A DNA stretch of 64,000 nucleotides, taken from contig CAZLBC010000006.1 in NCBI GenBank assembly GCA_964557575.1, positions 1-64,000 of the forward strand. Reading direction: 5' to 3'. Both the position numbers and the translations under genes were made by a program. Position 1 is the first letter of the stretch. Every line of letters begins with the position of its first letter. The notes beneath the pieces were generated by a model. The model searched no databases and was not told where the DNA came from. It worked only from the letters and a program-made list of their open reading frames with translations. Positions 1 to 8,383 of the stretch are shown piece by piece. Origin of the DNA: CAZLBC01 sp964557575 (lineage in GTDB: Bacteria > Planctomycetota > Phycisphaerae > SM23-33).

Positions 1-20
1 TCCGTTATGGTACGCCGGCT

Positions 21-833
21 CTAAATTAATCTACAGCATATCGAGCGAGCACCCTGCAGGCGGCCGATAGCGCCGCCCCGCTCGGCCAGCAGCGAGCCCA
101 GTCGCTCGAGATTGCTCGGGTAGGACAGGAGGTAGTCCGGGTTCGCCCGGCGCAGCAACGCGAGTTGTTTGTCAAGGTCAACGCCCACGTCCATCAGGAA
201 ACACGGCCCGGTATTGAACAGGAGCGACATGGGTTCGCCCCAGCCGGCTCGTTCGACGCCGTCGACGGTCCGGGTCGCGGAGGATGATTCCGAAAAGTGA
301 CGCAGGGAAAGAAGCGTCCCCCCCGGGTCCAGGTCCGCCCAGATGTAGTCCCGGACGCAGCAGGCGTGCCAGACCGCGGCGCTGGCGGTGGTGGGCTGGA
401 CGTGGACCGGCGAACCGCTGGATCCCGACGTGCTGAGTTGCCGGGCGTTCTGCGTGCCGGCGGGGAGGGCCCGCGCCCGCATGGCGTCTGAATGGTCCTG
501 GATGTCCCGGCGGGTCACCGGCGGCAGCCGCCGAAAATCATCGAGGCTGCGCATCCCGGCGGGGTCCAGGCCGCAGGATCGCATGCGGTCGGCGTAGAAC
601 GGACAGTTCTTGGCGGCAAAGTTCAGCAGCGTGCGGAGTTGCCCGAACTGCCCGGCCGCGATCTCGTCCCGGCTGCGCCATTCGTTGCCCAGGAGCTGGT
701 TGACCAGCAGGTAGGTGGTCACGATGGGGGGGGTCGGGATGCCGGGGAAGGAGTATCCCGGCAGGCCCCTGAGCTGGAACTTTTCCGGCAGCGACCGCCA
801 CTTCCTGTCGCGGCCGATTTTCGGTGACGCCAT
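21..833 (-). CDS. PaaK/CapK-like AMP-forming ligase, 3'-truncated
   Basis: Resembles the N-terminal half of phenylacetate-CoA ligase/CapK-type adenylating enzymes, which activate a carboxylate with ATP. A Ser/Thr/Gly-rich ATP-binding motif (TSGSSGSP) lies at residues 135-142. The LLSYPSNLERL segment near residue 240 is typical of the family. The start is supported by GAGGAG just upstream. Family members usually have about 400-450 residues, but this frame stops at 270, with the last dozen residues (after about 258) looking unlike the family. The final 40 bases at the window edge are AT-rich compared with the gene body, which suggests an insertion, deletion or frameshift there, or an assembly edge. 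It is divergent from the BKACE gene. The substrate cannot be told. Confidence 0.6.
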   Translation of the reverse strand: MASPKIGRDRKWRSLPEKFQLRGLPGYSFPGIPTPPIVTTYLLVNQLLGNEWRSRDEIAAGQFGQLRTLLNFAAKNCPFYADRMRSCGLDPAGMRSLDDFRRLPPVTRRDIQDHSDAMRARALPAGTQNARQLSTSGSSGSPVHVQPTTASAAVWHACCVRDYIWADLDPGGTLLSLRHFSESSSATRTVDGVERAGWGEPMSLLFNTGPCFLMDVGVDLDKQLALLRRANPDYLLSYPSNLERLGSLLAERGGAIGRLQGARSICCRLI

Positions 834-997
834 CGATACTGCTCCTCAAAACGAATAGTTCGGTCGCGACTCGCGGAAACCGCCGCGCGATTTGCGTCCG
901 TCCGATTACAGGTGCCCTATAGTACCGATGCGGCGGCGGGGGGGCAAGGCGCCGCGCCGCCGGAACGTGCGGTTGCGGGCGTTCGCCCCGTTGGGAG

Positions 998-1029
998 TTG
1001 ACAGAAACGGAGCGGTCTGGCACTATTAT
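998..1029 (+). promoter_or_regulatory. candidate promoter of the BKACE gene
   Basis: A perfect TTGACA lies at 998-1003. Two -10 candidates follow: CACTAT at 1021-1026 (17-base spacer, weak) and TATTAT at 1024-1029 (20-base spacer, good hexamer). The distance to the GTG start at 1084 leaves a leader of about 50 bases. This is inferred from sequence only. Confidence 0.4.
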
Positions 1030-1083
1030 TCCGCCCGGGATAGTTCGCCCGGGTCAAAACAACCCCGCACGCGGAGGGTAATA

Positions 1084-1983
1084 GTGAGCAAGAAAAAGAA
1101 GGCCGGCAGCCCGGACGTGGGGTTTCCCCACCCCGTCGAACCCTATCCCAAGCTCATCATCAACGCTGCCCTGACCGGTGTCATACCCACGCGCGACATG
1201 ACGCCGCACGTCCCCGTTCAGCCCGACGAGGTTATCGAGGACGCCGTGAAGTGCATTGACGCCGGCGCGGCCGTCGTGCACGTCCACGCCCGCGACACCG
1301 CGGGGCGGTCCACCTTCCACCGGCGGATCTTCGGGCGGATGATCCGGGGTATCCGGCGGGAGCGGCCCGGCGCAATCATCTGCGCGACGACCAGCGGACG
1401 GCGGTACCGCGCATTTCGCCAGCGGTCGTCGGTGCTCGATCTTACCGGGAAGGGCAGGCCGGACATGGGGAGCCTGACCACCGGCTCGCTGAACTTTCCG
1501 GACGGTCCGTCGATCAATCATCCCGACATGATAGAGCGCCTGGCCGCCCGGATGAAGCAGCGCGGCATCAAGCAGGAGATCGAGGTGCTCGAACTGGGGA
1601 TGGTCAACACGGCCAAGATGCTGATCAAAAAGGGCATCATCACCCCGCCGTACTATTTCAATATACTCCTGGGTTCCATGCACACGGCACCGGCGACGGT
1701 GCTCAACCTGTGCGCCTTTGTCCAGGGACTCCCGCCGAACGCGGTATGGTCGGCGACGGGTCTCGGCAAGTTCCAGTTACCCATCAACACGGCGGCGATC
1801 GCGATGGGCGGCCACGTGCGGGTCGGCATCGAGGACAACCTCTTCTACGACACGGCGCGGACCCGCCTGGCCACCAACGTGGAAATGGTCGAGCGGGTGG
1901 TCCGCATCGCCGGCGAACTCGAGCGGGAGATCGCCGCGCCCGCCGAGGCCCGCGCGATGATGGGCCTGGGCCCGGCGCCCTGA
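1084..1983 (+). CDS. BKACE family (DUF849) beta-keto acid cleavage enzyme
   Basis: Belongs to the BKACE/DUF849 TIM-barrel family. These enzymes condense a beta-keto acid with acetyl-CoA and cleave it to an acetoacetate-type product and a CoA ester, as Kce does with 3-keto-5-aminohexanoate in lysine fermentation. The zinc-binding H-x-H is visible as VHVHAR (His66, His68), and the late metal-ligand glutamate is likely Glu250 in VGIEDN. A GTG start is chosen because GGAGGG at 1073-1078 is correctly spaced and the first 64 codons of the longer open frame are not family-like. Length is 299 residues, normal for the family. A GNAT gene follows after 33 bases. The actual keto acid cannot be read from the sequence. 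Confidence 0.85.
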   Translation: MSKKKKAGSPDVGFPHPVEPYPKLIINAALTGVIPTRDMTPHVPVQPDEVIEDAVKCIDAGAAVVHVHARDTAGRSTFHRRIFGRMIRGIRRERPGAIICATTSGRRYRAFRQRSSVLDLTGKGRPDMGSLTTGSLNFPDGPSINHPDMIERLAARMKQRGIKQEIEVLELGMVNTAKMLIKKGIITPPYYFNILLGSMHTAPATVLNLCAFVQGLPPNAVWSATGLGKFQLPINTAAIAMGGHVRVGIEDNLFYDTARTRLATNVEMVERVVRIAGELEREIAAPAEARAMMGLGPAP

Positions 1984-2016
1984 CCGCGCGGCTGCGCCGT
2001 CCGGGAAGGAGCGGCC

Positions 2017-2505
2017 ATGAGCGACATGCCCATCAAACCGGCGCGCGAGGAGGATCTCCCCGCCATGATGGCGCTGCTGGAGATTGCGAACATGCACCGC
2101 ATCCCCTCCGCGGAGATGCCGGACCTGGATATCCGCTGCTACTTCGTGGCCCGCGACGGGGACCGGGTCGCCGGGCTGAGCGGCTACAAGATCGTTTCGC
2201 CGACCGAGGGCAAGACGCAGTTGATGGTCGTGCATCCGGATTACCGGGGGCGGGGCCTCGGTATCAGGCTGCAGGCGGCGCGGGTGGAGGCCATGGCCGC
2301 CCGCGGCGTGAAGACCGTCATCACGAATGCCGACCTGCCGAAGACGATCGCCTGGTACAAGAAGCATTTCGGCTACCGCGAGATCGGTACGCTGGCAAAG
2401 GAACACGAGTTCGGGGACCCGGCTATCGATCACTGGACAACGCTCGCGATGGACGTCGCGGCCTGGCAGGCCCGGCGAAAGAAGCGAAACGCGGAAAAGG
2501 GATAG
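2017..2505 (+). CDS. GNAT-family N-acetyltransferase
   Basis: A single GNAT domain of 162 residues with the acetyl-CoA pyrophosphate-binding motif RGRGLG at 77-82, preceded by a beta-strand (QLMVVHPDY). The C-terminal part (NADLPKTIAWYKKHFGYRE) matches the usual motif B region with the Tyr/Phe-Gly-Tyr turn. GGAAGGAG precedes the ATG. It lies 33 bases behind the BKACE gene and is probably co-transcribed with it, so it may act on an amine in the same pathway. That link is inference. It ends in TAG. Confidence 0.8.
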   Translation: MSDMPIKPAREEDLPAMMALLEIANMHRIPSAEMPDLDIRCYFVARDGDRVAGLSGYKIVSPTEGKTQLMVVHPDYRGRGLGIRLQAARVEAMAARGVKTVITNADLPKTIAWYKKHFGYREIGTLAKEHEFGDPAIDHWTTLAMDVAAWQARRKKRNAEKG

Positions 2506-2565
2506 TAGATGCACGGAAAAAACAATACATCGTCACGACGCGCATGTATGAAGGCGGCCGCTTTC

Positions 2566-2587
2566 GGCGGCGGCCCCGGCCGCCGCC
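2566..2587. terminator. GC-rich hairpin between convergent genes
   Basis: GGCGGCGG (2566-2573) pairs perfectly with CCGCCGCC (2580-2587) around a 6-base loop. It sits between the GNAT stop and the convergent sulfatase end. No T-run follows on either strand, so it is only a possible terminator or mRNA-end hairpin. Confidence 0.35.
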
Positions 2588-2665
2588 GGCAGCAGGATGG
2601 TTGCGGCGACAGTCAGGTTGAACGCCACACGCATTGACATATGACGGAACCTTTACAAAAAACGA

Positions 2666-4318
2666 TCAGGTTGATTTCTTGAGGTCCCGGCGGAAGCCGT
2701 CGCCGACGGCCTGCCACTGCTTTGCCATGGCCGCGACCTTCTCCGGGTATTTCGCCGACAGGTCGTTCTGCTCGCAGCGGTCGTCCGAGAGGTTGTACAG
2801 TTCCCACGCGTTATCGTTGTGACTCCGGGAGACCAGTTTCCAGTCGCCGATACGGATCGCCTTGTTGCCCTGGTGGGCCCACCACAGCGTCCGCTTCCCG
2901 AGGGCGCCGTCGGTCGCAAATGCCGGTACCAGGCTCGTGCCCGGGTGGCGGGGGACGGCCTTGTCCCGGCAGGTTTCCGGCCACGATCCGCCGGCGAGGT
3001 CCAGTATGGTCGGGGCGATGTCGATAAAGTGCGAGGGATCGTGCCGCAGCCCGCCGCCGGATGCGATCCCCGCCGGCCAGTGCGCAATGAGCGGCGACGC
3101 GGTCCCGCCCTCGTGGTTCCAGTGCTTGTGGAGGCGGAAGGGGGTGTTCGCGCAGGTCGACCAGCCGGGACCCAGGCAGAGGTAGCTCTTCGCCGAGCCG
3201 GGCGGGGCGGACGTGTCGTGCCCGTCGCCCCGGATGATCTGCTCGGCGCTGGCCCCGTTGTCCGAGGCGAAGAGTATCAGCGTGTTCTCGTACGCACCCA
3301 TGTCCTTGAGCTGTTGGACGATCCTCCCGATTTCCGCGTCCATACGGGAGATCATGGCCGCGTGGATGGCCATCTTGCGGGCCTGGAACCGTTTCTGCTC
3401 GTCGGTCAGCGACTCCCAGGCCACCGCCCGCGCCGCCTCCCCGGGACCGATGCGCTGTTTCAGTTTCTCCGCCGGGAGGTTCCAGTGTGGTGTGATCTCC
3501 GGGTGGCGGGCAGAGAGCCCGCAGTCGACGATGCCCATCTCTTTCATCCGCGCCAGTCGCTTTTCGCGCATGGCGTCCCAGCCGGGGCGGTAGTATCCCT
3601 CGTACGCTTCGATGTCCTTTTTCAGGGCATGGAGGGGGAAGTGGGGCGCGTAAAAGGCCACGTACTGGAAAAAGGGATCCCCCGCGTGATCTTTCTTGTG
3701 GAGTTTGAGGCACCGGATCGCGTGGTCGGCGATGGCCACCGTCGAATAGTAGGGTTCGTTCTGTTTGACCGGGGCGGTGACGCCGTCTTCTTTCCACCTT
3801 TTTGAGGAGAAAAAGCGGTCCCAGTCGCAGCCGCGGCGGTGCCGGCCCCAGGACCGCGCGAAACCGTTGTCCTCCGGCTTCCCGTCGATGTGCCACTTGC
3901 CGGAGTGGTAGGAACGGTACCCCAGGGGTTTCAGCAGTGCCGGCAGCAGCGGCGCCCAGGCGGGCCGCGTTCCCCTCTTTATGCCCGGCAGGCCGTCGCG
4001 GCGGACGTGCTGGGCGTAGTAGCCGGTCAGCAGGCAGGCCCGGGAGGGCCAGCACCGCCCGGTGGAGTAGTGCCGGGTGAACCGCAGGCCCCGGGCCGCC
4101 AGGGCGTCGAGGGTGGGCGTGCGGACGTCGCCGCCGTAGCAGCCGGCGTCGGAGAAGCCCATGTCGTCGGCGAGAATGAGTACAACGTTGGGCCGCCGTG
4201 TCGAATCGCGGGTGCCGGCCCGCAGGGTCTGCTGCCCCGTCCCGCATCCCGCGGCGACGAGGCCGAGGCCGCCGAGCCCCATTGTTCTCGTGAAGTCGCG
4301 TCTGTTCGTCGTTGCCAT
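2666..4318 (-). CDS. Tat-exported formylglycine sulfatase
   Basis: A sulfatase of the alkaline phosphatase superfamily that hydrolyses sulfate esters outside the cytoplasm. The formylglycine motif C-W-P-S-R starts at Cys89, and the metal site begins at ILADDMG (residues 48-54). A later LILFASDNGAS segment carries the usual D-N metal ligands. The N-terminus has an RRDF Tat-type motif (6-9) followed by a hydrophobic stretch and VAAGC, so it may be a Tat lipoprotein anchored at Cys25. Length of 550 residues is typical of polysaccharide or glycoside sulfatases in Planctomycetota. It is the last gene of a tightly packed minus-strand run, 27 bases after corA. A dedicated activase is not in view. 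The substrate is unknown. Confidence 0.9.
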   Translation of the reverse strand: MATTNRRDFTRTMGLGGLGLVAAGCGTGQQTLRAGTRDSTRRPNVVLILADDMGFSDAGCYGGDVRTPTLDALAARGLRFTRHYSTGRCWPSRACLLTGYYAQHVRRDGLPGIKRGTRPAWAPLLPALLKPLGYRSYHSGKWHIDGKPEDNGFARSWGRHRRGCDWDRFFSSKRWKEDGVTAPVKQNEPYYSTVAIADHAIRCLKLHKKDHAGDPFFQYVAFYAPHFPLHALKKDIEAYEGYYRPGWDAMREKRLARMKEMGIVDCGLSARHPEITPHWNLPAEKLKQRIGPGEAARAVAWESLTDEQKRFQARKMAIHAAMISRMDAEIGRIVQQLKDMGAYENTLILFASDNGASAEQIIRGDGHDTSAPPGSAKSYLCLGPGWSTCANTPFRLHKHWNHEGGTASPLIAHWPAGIASGGGLRHDPSHFIDIAPTILDLAGGSWPETCRDKAVPRHPGTSLVPAFATDGALGKRTLWWAHQGNKAIRIGDWKLVSRSHNDNAWELYNLSDDRCEQNDLSAKYPEKVAAMAKQWQAVGDGFRRDLKKST

Positions 4319-4345
4319 CGGGTGTCCTTTCCGTTTTGCGTTGTG

Positions 4346-5416
4346 TCACAGCCAGTGTTTTCGCTTGAAATAGAGAAGCATCACCGCGACGACAAGGAGC
4401 ATCACTCCCAGCGCCGCGGGGTAGGCCCAGGGGAATTTCAACTCGGGCATGTATTCGAAGTTCATCCCGTAGATACCCGCGATGAATGTCACGGGAATGA
4501 AAATGGTCGCGATAATCGTCAGGACCTTCATCACCTCGTTCATCCGGTTGCTGACGCTGGAGAGGTACAGGTCCTGCATGCCCGCGAGCGTGTCGCGAAT
4601 CGATTCGAGCGTATCGATCACCTGGACCGTGTGCTCGTAGACGTCCCTGATATACGGCCCGGTGGTGTCAGCCACCAGCGTGTTGTCGGTTTTCTCCAGG
4701 GAGGAGACCAGTTCGCGGAGGGGCCAGAGGGCCTTTCTGATCGCAATCATCTCCTTCTTGAGGAATTGGATCTTCTGCAGCGTGTCGGGGACCGGCCGTT
4801 CCAGGATCAGCCCGTGGAGATCGTCGATCCGGTCTCCGTAGCGTTCCAGGACGAGGAAGTAATTGTCCACGACGGCGTCGAGAAGGGCGTAGGCCAGGTA
4901 ATCGGCCCCGCCGGTCCGGATCCGGCCCTTGGCCGACCGCAGCCGGTCGCGGATAAGATCGAAGACGTCCTGCGGGCGCTCCTGGAAGCTCAGGACGTAT
5001 CCGCGACCGAAGATCAGACTGACCTGTTCGGTGGTGATTCCGCCGGTATCCCGGTCCGCGTACAGCATCTTGAACACGAGGAAGAGGTAGTCGCCGTAAT
5101 CTTCGGTTTTCGGCCGCTGGCGTGCGTTCAGGACGTCTTCGAGGACCAGGGGATGAAGGCCGAAGACCGCGCCGGTGTTGCGGATCATGCCGGTGTCGTT
5201 GAGGCCGGTGATGTTGATCCACGAGACGGACGGTTTCTCCAGGTATTCACGGCACGCCGCGATGTCTTCGAGGGTCCGCTCCGTAAAGCGTTCCCGGTCG
5301 TAGTCGATCAGCGTGATCCTGGCCTCTTCCGCCGTGTGCCGGCCCGTATACACCAGGCTGCCGGGAGGGAGGCCGATTTTGCTGACGCCGTTTTTATGCC
5401 TGTTCTTTTTCTTCAT
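4346..5416 (-). CDS. corA: CorA-family Mg2+/Co2+ transporter
   Basis: A divalent-cation channel of the inner membrane. The long soluble alpha/beta N-terminal region is followed by two C-terminal transmembrane helices, with the signature Y-G-M-N (GMN at 317-319) at the end of the first and a basic C-terminal tail (KRKHWL) after the second. Length of 356 residues matches the family. The start overlaps the end of the upstream mscS gene by 23 bases, which suggests translational coupling. Some CorA paralogues carry Zn2+ or Co2+, so the ion is not certain. Confidence 0.93.
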   Translation of the reverse strand: MKKKNRHKNGVSKIGLPPGSLVYTGRHTAEEARITLIDYDRERFTERTLEDIAACREYLEKPSVSWINITGLNDTGMIRNTGAVFGLHPLVLEDVLNARQRPKTEDYGDYLFLVFKMLYADRDTGGITTEQVSLIFGRGYVLSFQERPQDVFDLIRDRLRSAKGRIRTGGADYLAYALLDAVVDNYFLVLERYGDRIDDLHGLILERPVPDTLQKIQFLKKEMIAIRKALWPLRELVSSLEKTDNTLVADTTGPYIRDVYEHTVQVIDTLESIRDTLAGMQDLYLSSVSNRMNEVMKVLTIIATIFIPVTFIAGIYGMNFEYMPELKFPWAYPAALGVMLLVVAVMLLYFKRKHWL

Positions 5417-6125
5417 AATGGGTTTCCGCGGCGGGTGCCGGAGCCGTGTCCGCGGCCTGCGGCCCGCCGGTTTTTTCGAATGCCGCCCTGACCTTCGGCA
5501 GCGAGCCGGGATAGCGGGTCCGGATGAACGCGACGAGCTGTTCCCTGACCAGGCACCGGAGGTTCCAGGCGGCGGAGGCGTCGGGGGCGCTGATAAGCCC
5601 CCGCAGCTCGACCGTCCGCTCGGAGGCGCCGGTTACCTGCAGGCCGCAGACTTTCCCGTCCCATTCGCCGCTGTTCCGGAGGATCCGCTCAAGCTCCTGC
5701 CGGAGCGGCTCGACCGGGATACTGTAATCCGCGTAGATGTAGACGGTGCCGAGCAGGTCGGCCGTGGTGCGGGTCCAGTTCTGAAACGGCTTTTCCAGGA
5801 AGTACGTCGCCGGCAGTATCAGCCGCCTGAGATCCCAGATCTTCACCACCACGTAGGTCAGGGTGATTTCCTCGATCCGCCCCCACTCGTTCTCGACGAT
5901 CACCACGTCGTCGACCCTGATAGGCTGGGTGAATGCCAACTGGATGCCGGCGATGAAGGTCCCGATCGTCTTCTGTGCGGCGAGGCCCACGATAATCCCG
6001 ATGATCCCCACGGATGCCAGGAGCGTGGAGCCCAGCCGCCGGATGTTTTCGAAGGTCATCAGGGCCAGGCAGATCGCGACCGTCACCACCAGCGCAATGG
6101 CGATGCGTTTCAGTATGTCGTGCAT
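5394..6125 (-). CDS. short MscS-type mechanosensitive channel
   Basis: A small-conductance mechanosensitive channel that would release solutes on osmotic downshock. One transmembrane helix (about residues 8-26) is followed by the Gly/Ala-rich pore-lining helix (LLASVGIIGIIVGLAAQ...) and the beta domain (PIRVDDVVIV...WGRIEEI), then the alpha/beta vestibule. Only one helix precedes the pore helix, whereas canonical MscS has two, so this is a minimal form. The start at 6125 is preferred because GGGAGAGG precedes it, and an upstream in-frame Met would add 12 hydrophilic residues. The C-terminus ends in an Ala/Pro/Glu-rich tail. It overlaps corA by 23 bases. Confidence 0.85.
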   Translation of the reverse strand: MHDILKRIAIALVVTVAICLALMTFENIRRLGSTLLASVGIIGIIVGLAAQKTIGTFIAGIQLAFTQPIRVDDVVIVENEWGRIEEITLTYVVVKIWDLRRLILPATYFLEKPFQNWTRTTADLLGTVYIYADYSIPVEPLRQELERILRNSGEWDGKVCGLQVTGASERTVELRGLISAPDASAAWNLRCLVREQLVAFIRTRYPGSLPKVRAAFEKTGGPQAADTAPAPAAETHYEEKEQA

Positions 6126-6165
6126 GTCCCTCTCCCGGCCGGCGGCGCAGCGCCCCGGCATGTTT

Positions 6166-6981
6166 CTACTGTGTCGGCACCGGCGCGCCCGCCAGCCACT
6201 TTCGCACCAGGCCGTCGTCGGCGGTTATGTGCCCGTAGACCCGGTAGCGGGAATCGGCAATCGCCCTGCTGTCCGACGCCGGTTCGCTGATGACCCGCCC
6301 GGGGCCGAGGCGGGTGGCGTGCACGAACGAAACCTGTCCGCCGTCGCAGACGGCAAGCCCGACGTGGTAGTCAAGCCCGACCACGTAGATCCCGTCGCCG
6401 TCTTTTCGTATCGATTCCACGAACCGGCGGACGGAGGTATTGCTGAAGCGGCGAATGTATGCCTCGCCGACGAGTGTCTTGATAATCTTCTCCGAGGCCT
6501 GCCGGGCCAGTGACACCCGTTCCACCTTCAATCCCGCGTCGCGCAGGACCGTTGAGACGAAGTACCCGCACGCGATCGCGCCCTCGCCGGGCGTCTGGCT
6601 CGTGCCGTTGAAGTCCCATTTCGTACCGTACCAGAAGGGGATGATCGTCCTGACGGCATGCGCGAGGGCGCGGCGCGCCGACGCGACGATCGCGCGGTTT
6701 TTATCGCGCGAAACGGCCTGCAGTTTCGACGCGAGGGTGGCACGCTGCCGTTCGATCCCCGCGATCACTTCCGGGTAGGTCCGCGGCGGATTTTCGGGGG
6801 GGCGATCGACCCGTGGCGGCGGGCGCGGGATATCATCCCGGAACGTGCGCGGGGGCAGGACGCGGGTAATGATCAACCAGGCTGCCAGCAGGCCCGGCCC
6901 GGCCGTGAGCAGGGCCGCGAGGCCGATCCTCAGGAGACGTTTTCGGCTCCCTGTCGACGTTGGTTCCGGTTCGACCCGCAT
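6166..6981 (-). CDS. membrane-anchored cysteine-peptidase-like protein
   Basis: Conserved protein of unknown function. A single N-terminal transmembrane segment (about 20-40) is followed by a Pro-rich linker (43-66) and a globular domain. The domain has the block TKWDFNGTSQTPG, then ACGYF with Cys138, and later DYHVGLAV with His206 and FVHATRLG with His221. The Cys at a helix start plus a His in a beta strand resembles the NlpC/P60 papain-like arrangement, so a periplasmic cysteine peptidase or amidase is plausible but not shown. It lies 30 bases after trpB and 40 bases before mscS in the same direction. Confidence 0.6.
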   Translation of the reverse strand: MRVEPEPTSTGSRKRLLRIGLAALLTAGPGLLAAWLIITRVLPPRTFRDDIPRPPPRVDRPPENPPRTYPEVIAGIERQRATLASKLQAVSRDKNRAIVASARRALAHAVRTIIPFWYGTKWDFNGTSQTPGEGAIACGYFVSTVLRDAGLKVERVSLARQASEKIIKTLVGEAYIRRFSNTSVRRFVESIRKDGDGIYVVGLDYHVGLAVCDGGQVSFVHATRLGPGRVISEPASDSRAIADSRYRVYGHITADDGLVRKWLAGAPVPTQ

Positions 6982-7011
6982 GGTTAACCACCCAGCCGCT
7001 CACGGTGGCGT

Positions 7012-8223
7012 TTACGGCTGTCGCTCCCTGCGATTGAGAATCTCCTGGATTTCGTTGCAGTCCTTGTCCCCGCGGCCCGAGAGATTGATCAGGACGATGT
7101 CGTCCGCGTCGCGTTCCGGGGCGATCTTCATGGCTTCCGCCACCGCGTGTGAGGATTCGATTGCCGGGATGATACCCTCGGCCCTGCTCAGTTCGAGCAG
7201 GGCGTCCAGGGCCTGCTCGTCGCTGCAGTTGGTGTACCGCACGCGGCCGGCATCTTTCCAGAAACTGTGTTCCGGGCCGACGCCGGGATAATCCAGTCCC
7301 GCCGAGACGCTGTGCACTTCCGCGGTCTGGCCGTCTTCGTTCTGCAGGACGTAGCTGTAGGAACCGTGCAGGACGCCGGTGCCGCCCACGCAGAGCGGGG
7401 CGGCGTGATGACCGAGTTCCAGGCTTGTCCCGCCGGCCTCCACGCCGACCATTTCGACGCTGTCGTCGTCGATCATGGGGGCGAATATACCCGCCGCGTT
7501 GCTGCCGCCGCCCACACAGGCGACGACGACGTCCGGAAGCCGTCCTTCCGCCGCCAGCATCTGCCGTTTCGCCTCGATGCCGATACACGACTGGAACTCC
7601 CTGACCATCAGGGGGAAGGGGTGGGGTCCGCAGACCGATCCGAGGATATAGTGGGTATGCTCGGAACTGCCCATCCAGTCCCGGAGCGCCTCGTTGGTTG
7701 CATCCTTCAGGGTCTTCTGGCCGGTCTCTACCGGAATGACGCGCGTCCCCAGGAGTTCCATTCTGAAGACGTTGAGGGCCTGGCGGCGCATGTCCTCGGT
7801 ACCCATGTACACGTCGCAATCGAGTCCGAATACCGCTGCCGCCGTGGCGGTGGCCACGCCGTGCTGGCCGGCGCCGGTTTCCGCGATGACGCGTTTCTTG
7901 CCCATGCGGATGGCGAGCAGGGCCTGTCCGAGGGTGTTGTTGATCTTGTGCGCCCCGGTGTGGTTCATATCCTCCCGCTTCAGGTATATTTTCGCCCCGC
8001 CCTGTTTTTCGGTCAGCCGCTTGCAGAAATACAGCTCGCTCGGGCGGCCGGCGATGTCACGCAGGCAGCGGTCGAACTTGTTTCTGAAATCCTCGTCGGT
8101 CCATGCCGTTTCGAATTCTTCGGCAAGCTGATCCAGGGCCCGCACGAGGGTCTCCGGGACGAACCTGCCGCCGTATCGGCCGAAGTATCCTTCTTGTTCC
8201 CGTACTGCTTGTTTTTCCGCCAT
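7012..8223 (-). CDS. trpB: tryptophan synthase beta chain
   Basis: Pyridoxal-phosphate enzyme joining indole and serine to make tryptophan. The PLP lysine is Lys93 in HTGAHKINN, and the phosphate-binding loop GGGSNA is at 238-243. GSVCGPHP (195-202) marks the canonical TrpB1 type that works with TrpA. Length of 403 residues is normal. AGAAGG lies upstream of the ATG. No trpA or other trp gene lies in this window. The next genes on the same strand are envelope and ion-transport genes, an unusual setting. Confidence 0.95.
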   Translation of the reverse strand: MAEKQAVREQEGYFGRYGGRFVPETLVRALDQLAEEFETAWTDEDFRNKFDRCLRDIAGRPSELYFCKRLTEKQGGAKIYLKREDMNHTGAHKINNTLGQALLAIRMGKKRVIAETGAGQHGVATATAAAVFGLDCDVYMGTEDMRRQALNVFRMELLGTRVIPVETGQKTLKDATNEALRDWMGSSEHTHYILGSVCGPHPFPLMVREFQSCIGIEAKRQMLAAEGRLPDVVVACVGGGSNAAGIFAPMIDDDSVEMVGVEAGGTSLELGHHAAPLCVGGTGVLHGSYSYVLQNEDGQTAEVHSVSAGLDYPGVGPEHSFWKDAGRVRYTNCSDEQALDALLELSRAEGIIPAIESSHAVAEAMKIAPERDADDIVLINLSGRGDKDCNEIQEILNRRERQP

Positions 8224-8383
8224 CGCGCGATTCCTTCTCGATCACTGCCGCCAGCTATACTACGGCATGGCACAGGATTTTCCAAGCCGCCGGCGCGAGG
8301 ATTGAGTGAATTGGGGATTTTCTTTGCCGCGTGTGCCGGTATAATCCCCCGTTTCAATGCGCACGCATTCGCGAACTACTGAT

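Noticed and set aside
2634..2656. TTGACA on the plus strand after the GNAT gene
   Set aside because: No -10 box at 16-18 bases and no plus-strand gene follows; it lies in the sulfatase 3' region.
3839..5491. A 550-codon plus-strand frame spanning the sulfatase and corA
   Set aside because: It is the mirror of two well-supported genes on the other strand and has no recognisable domains.
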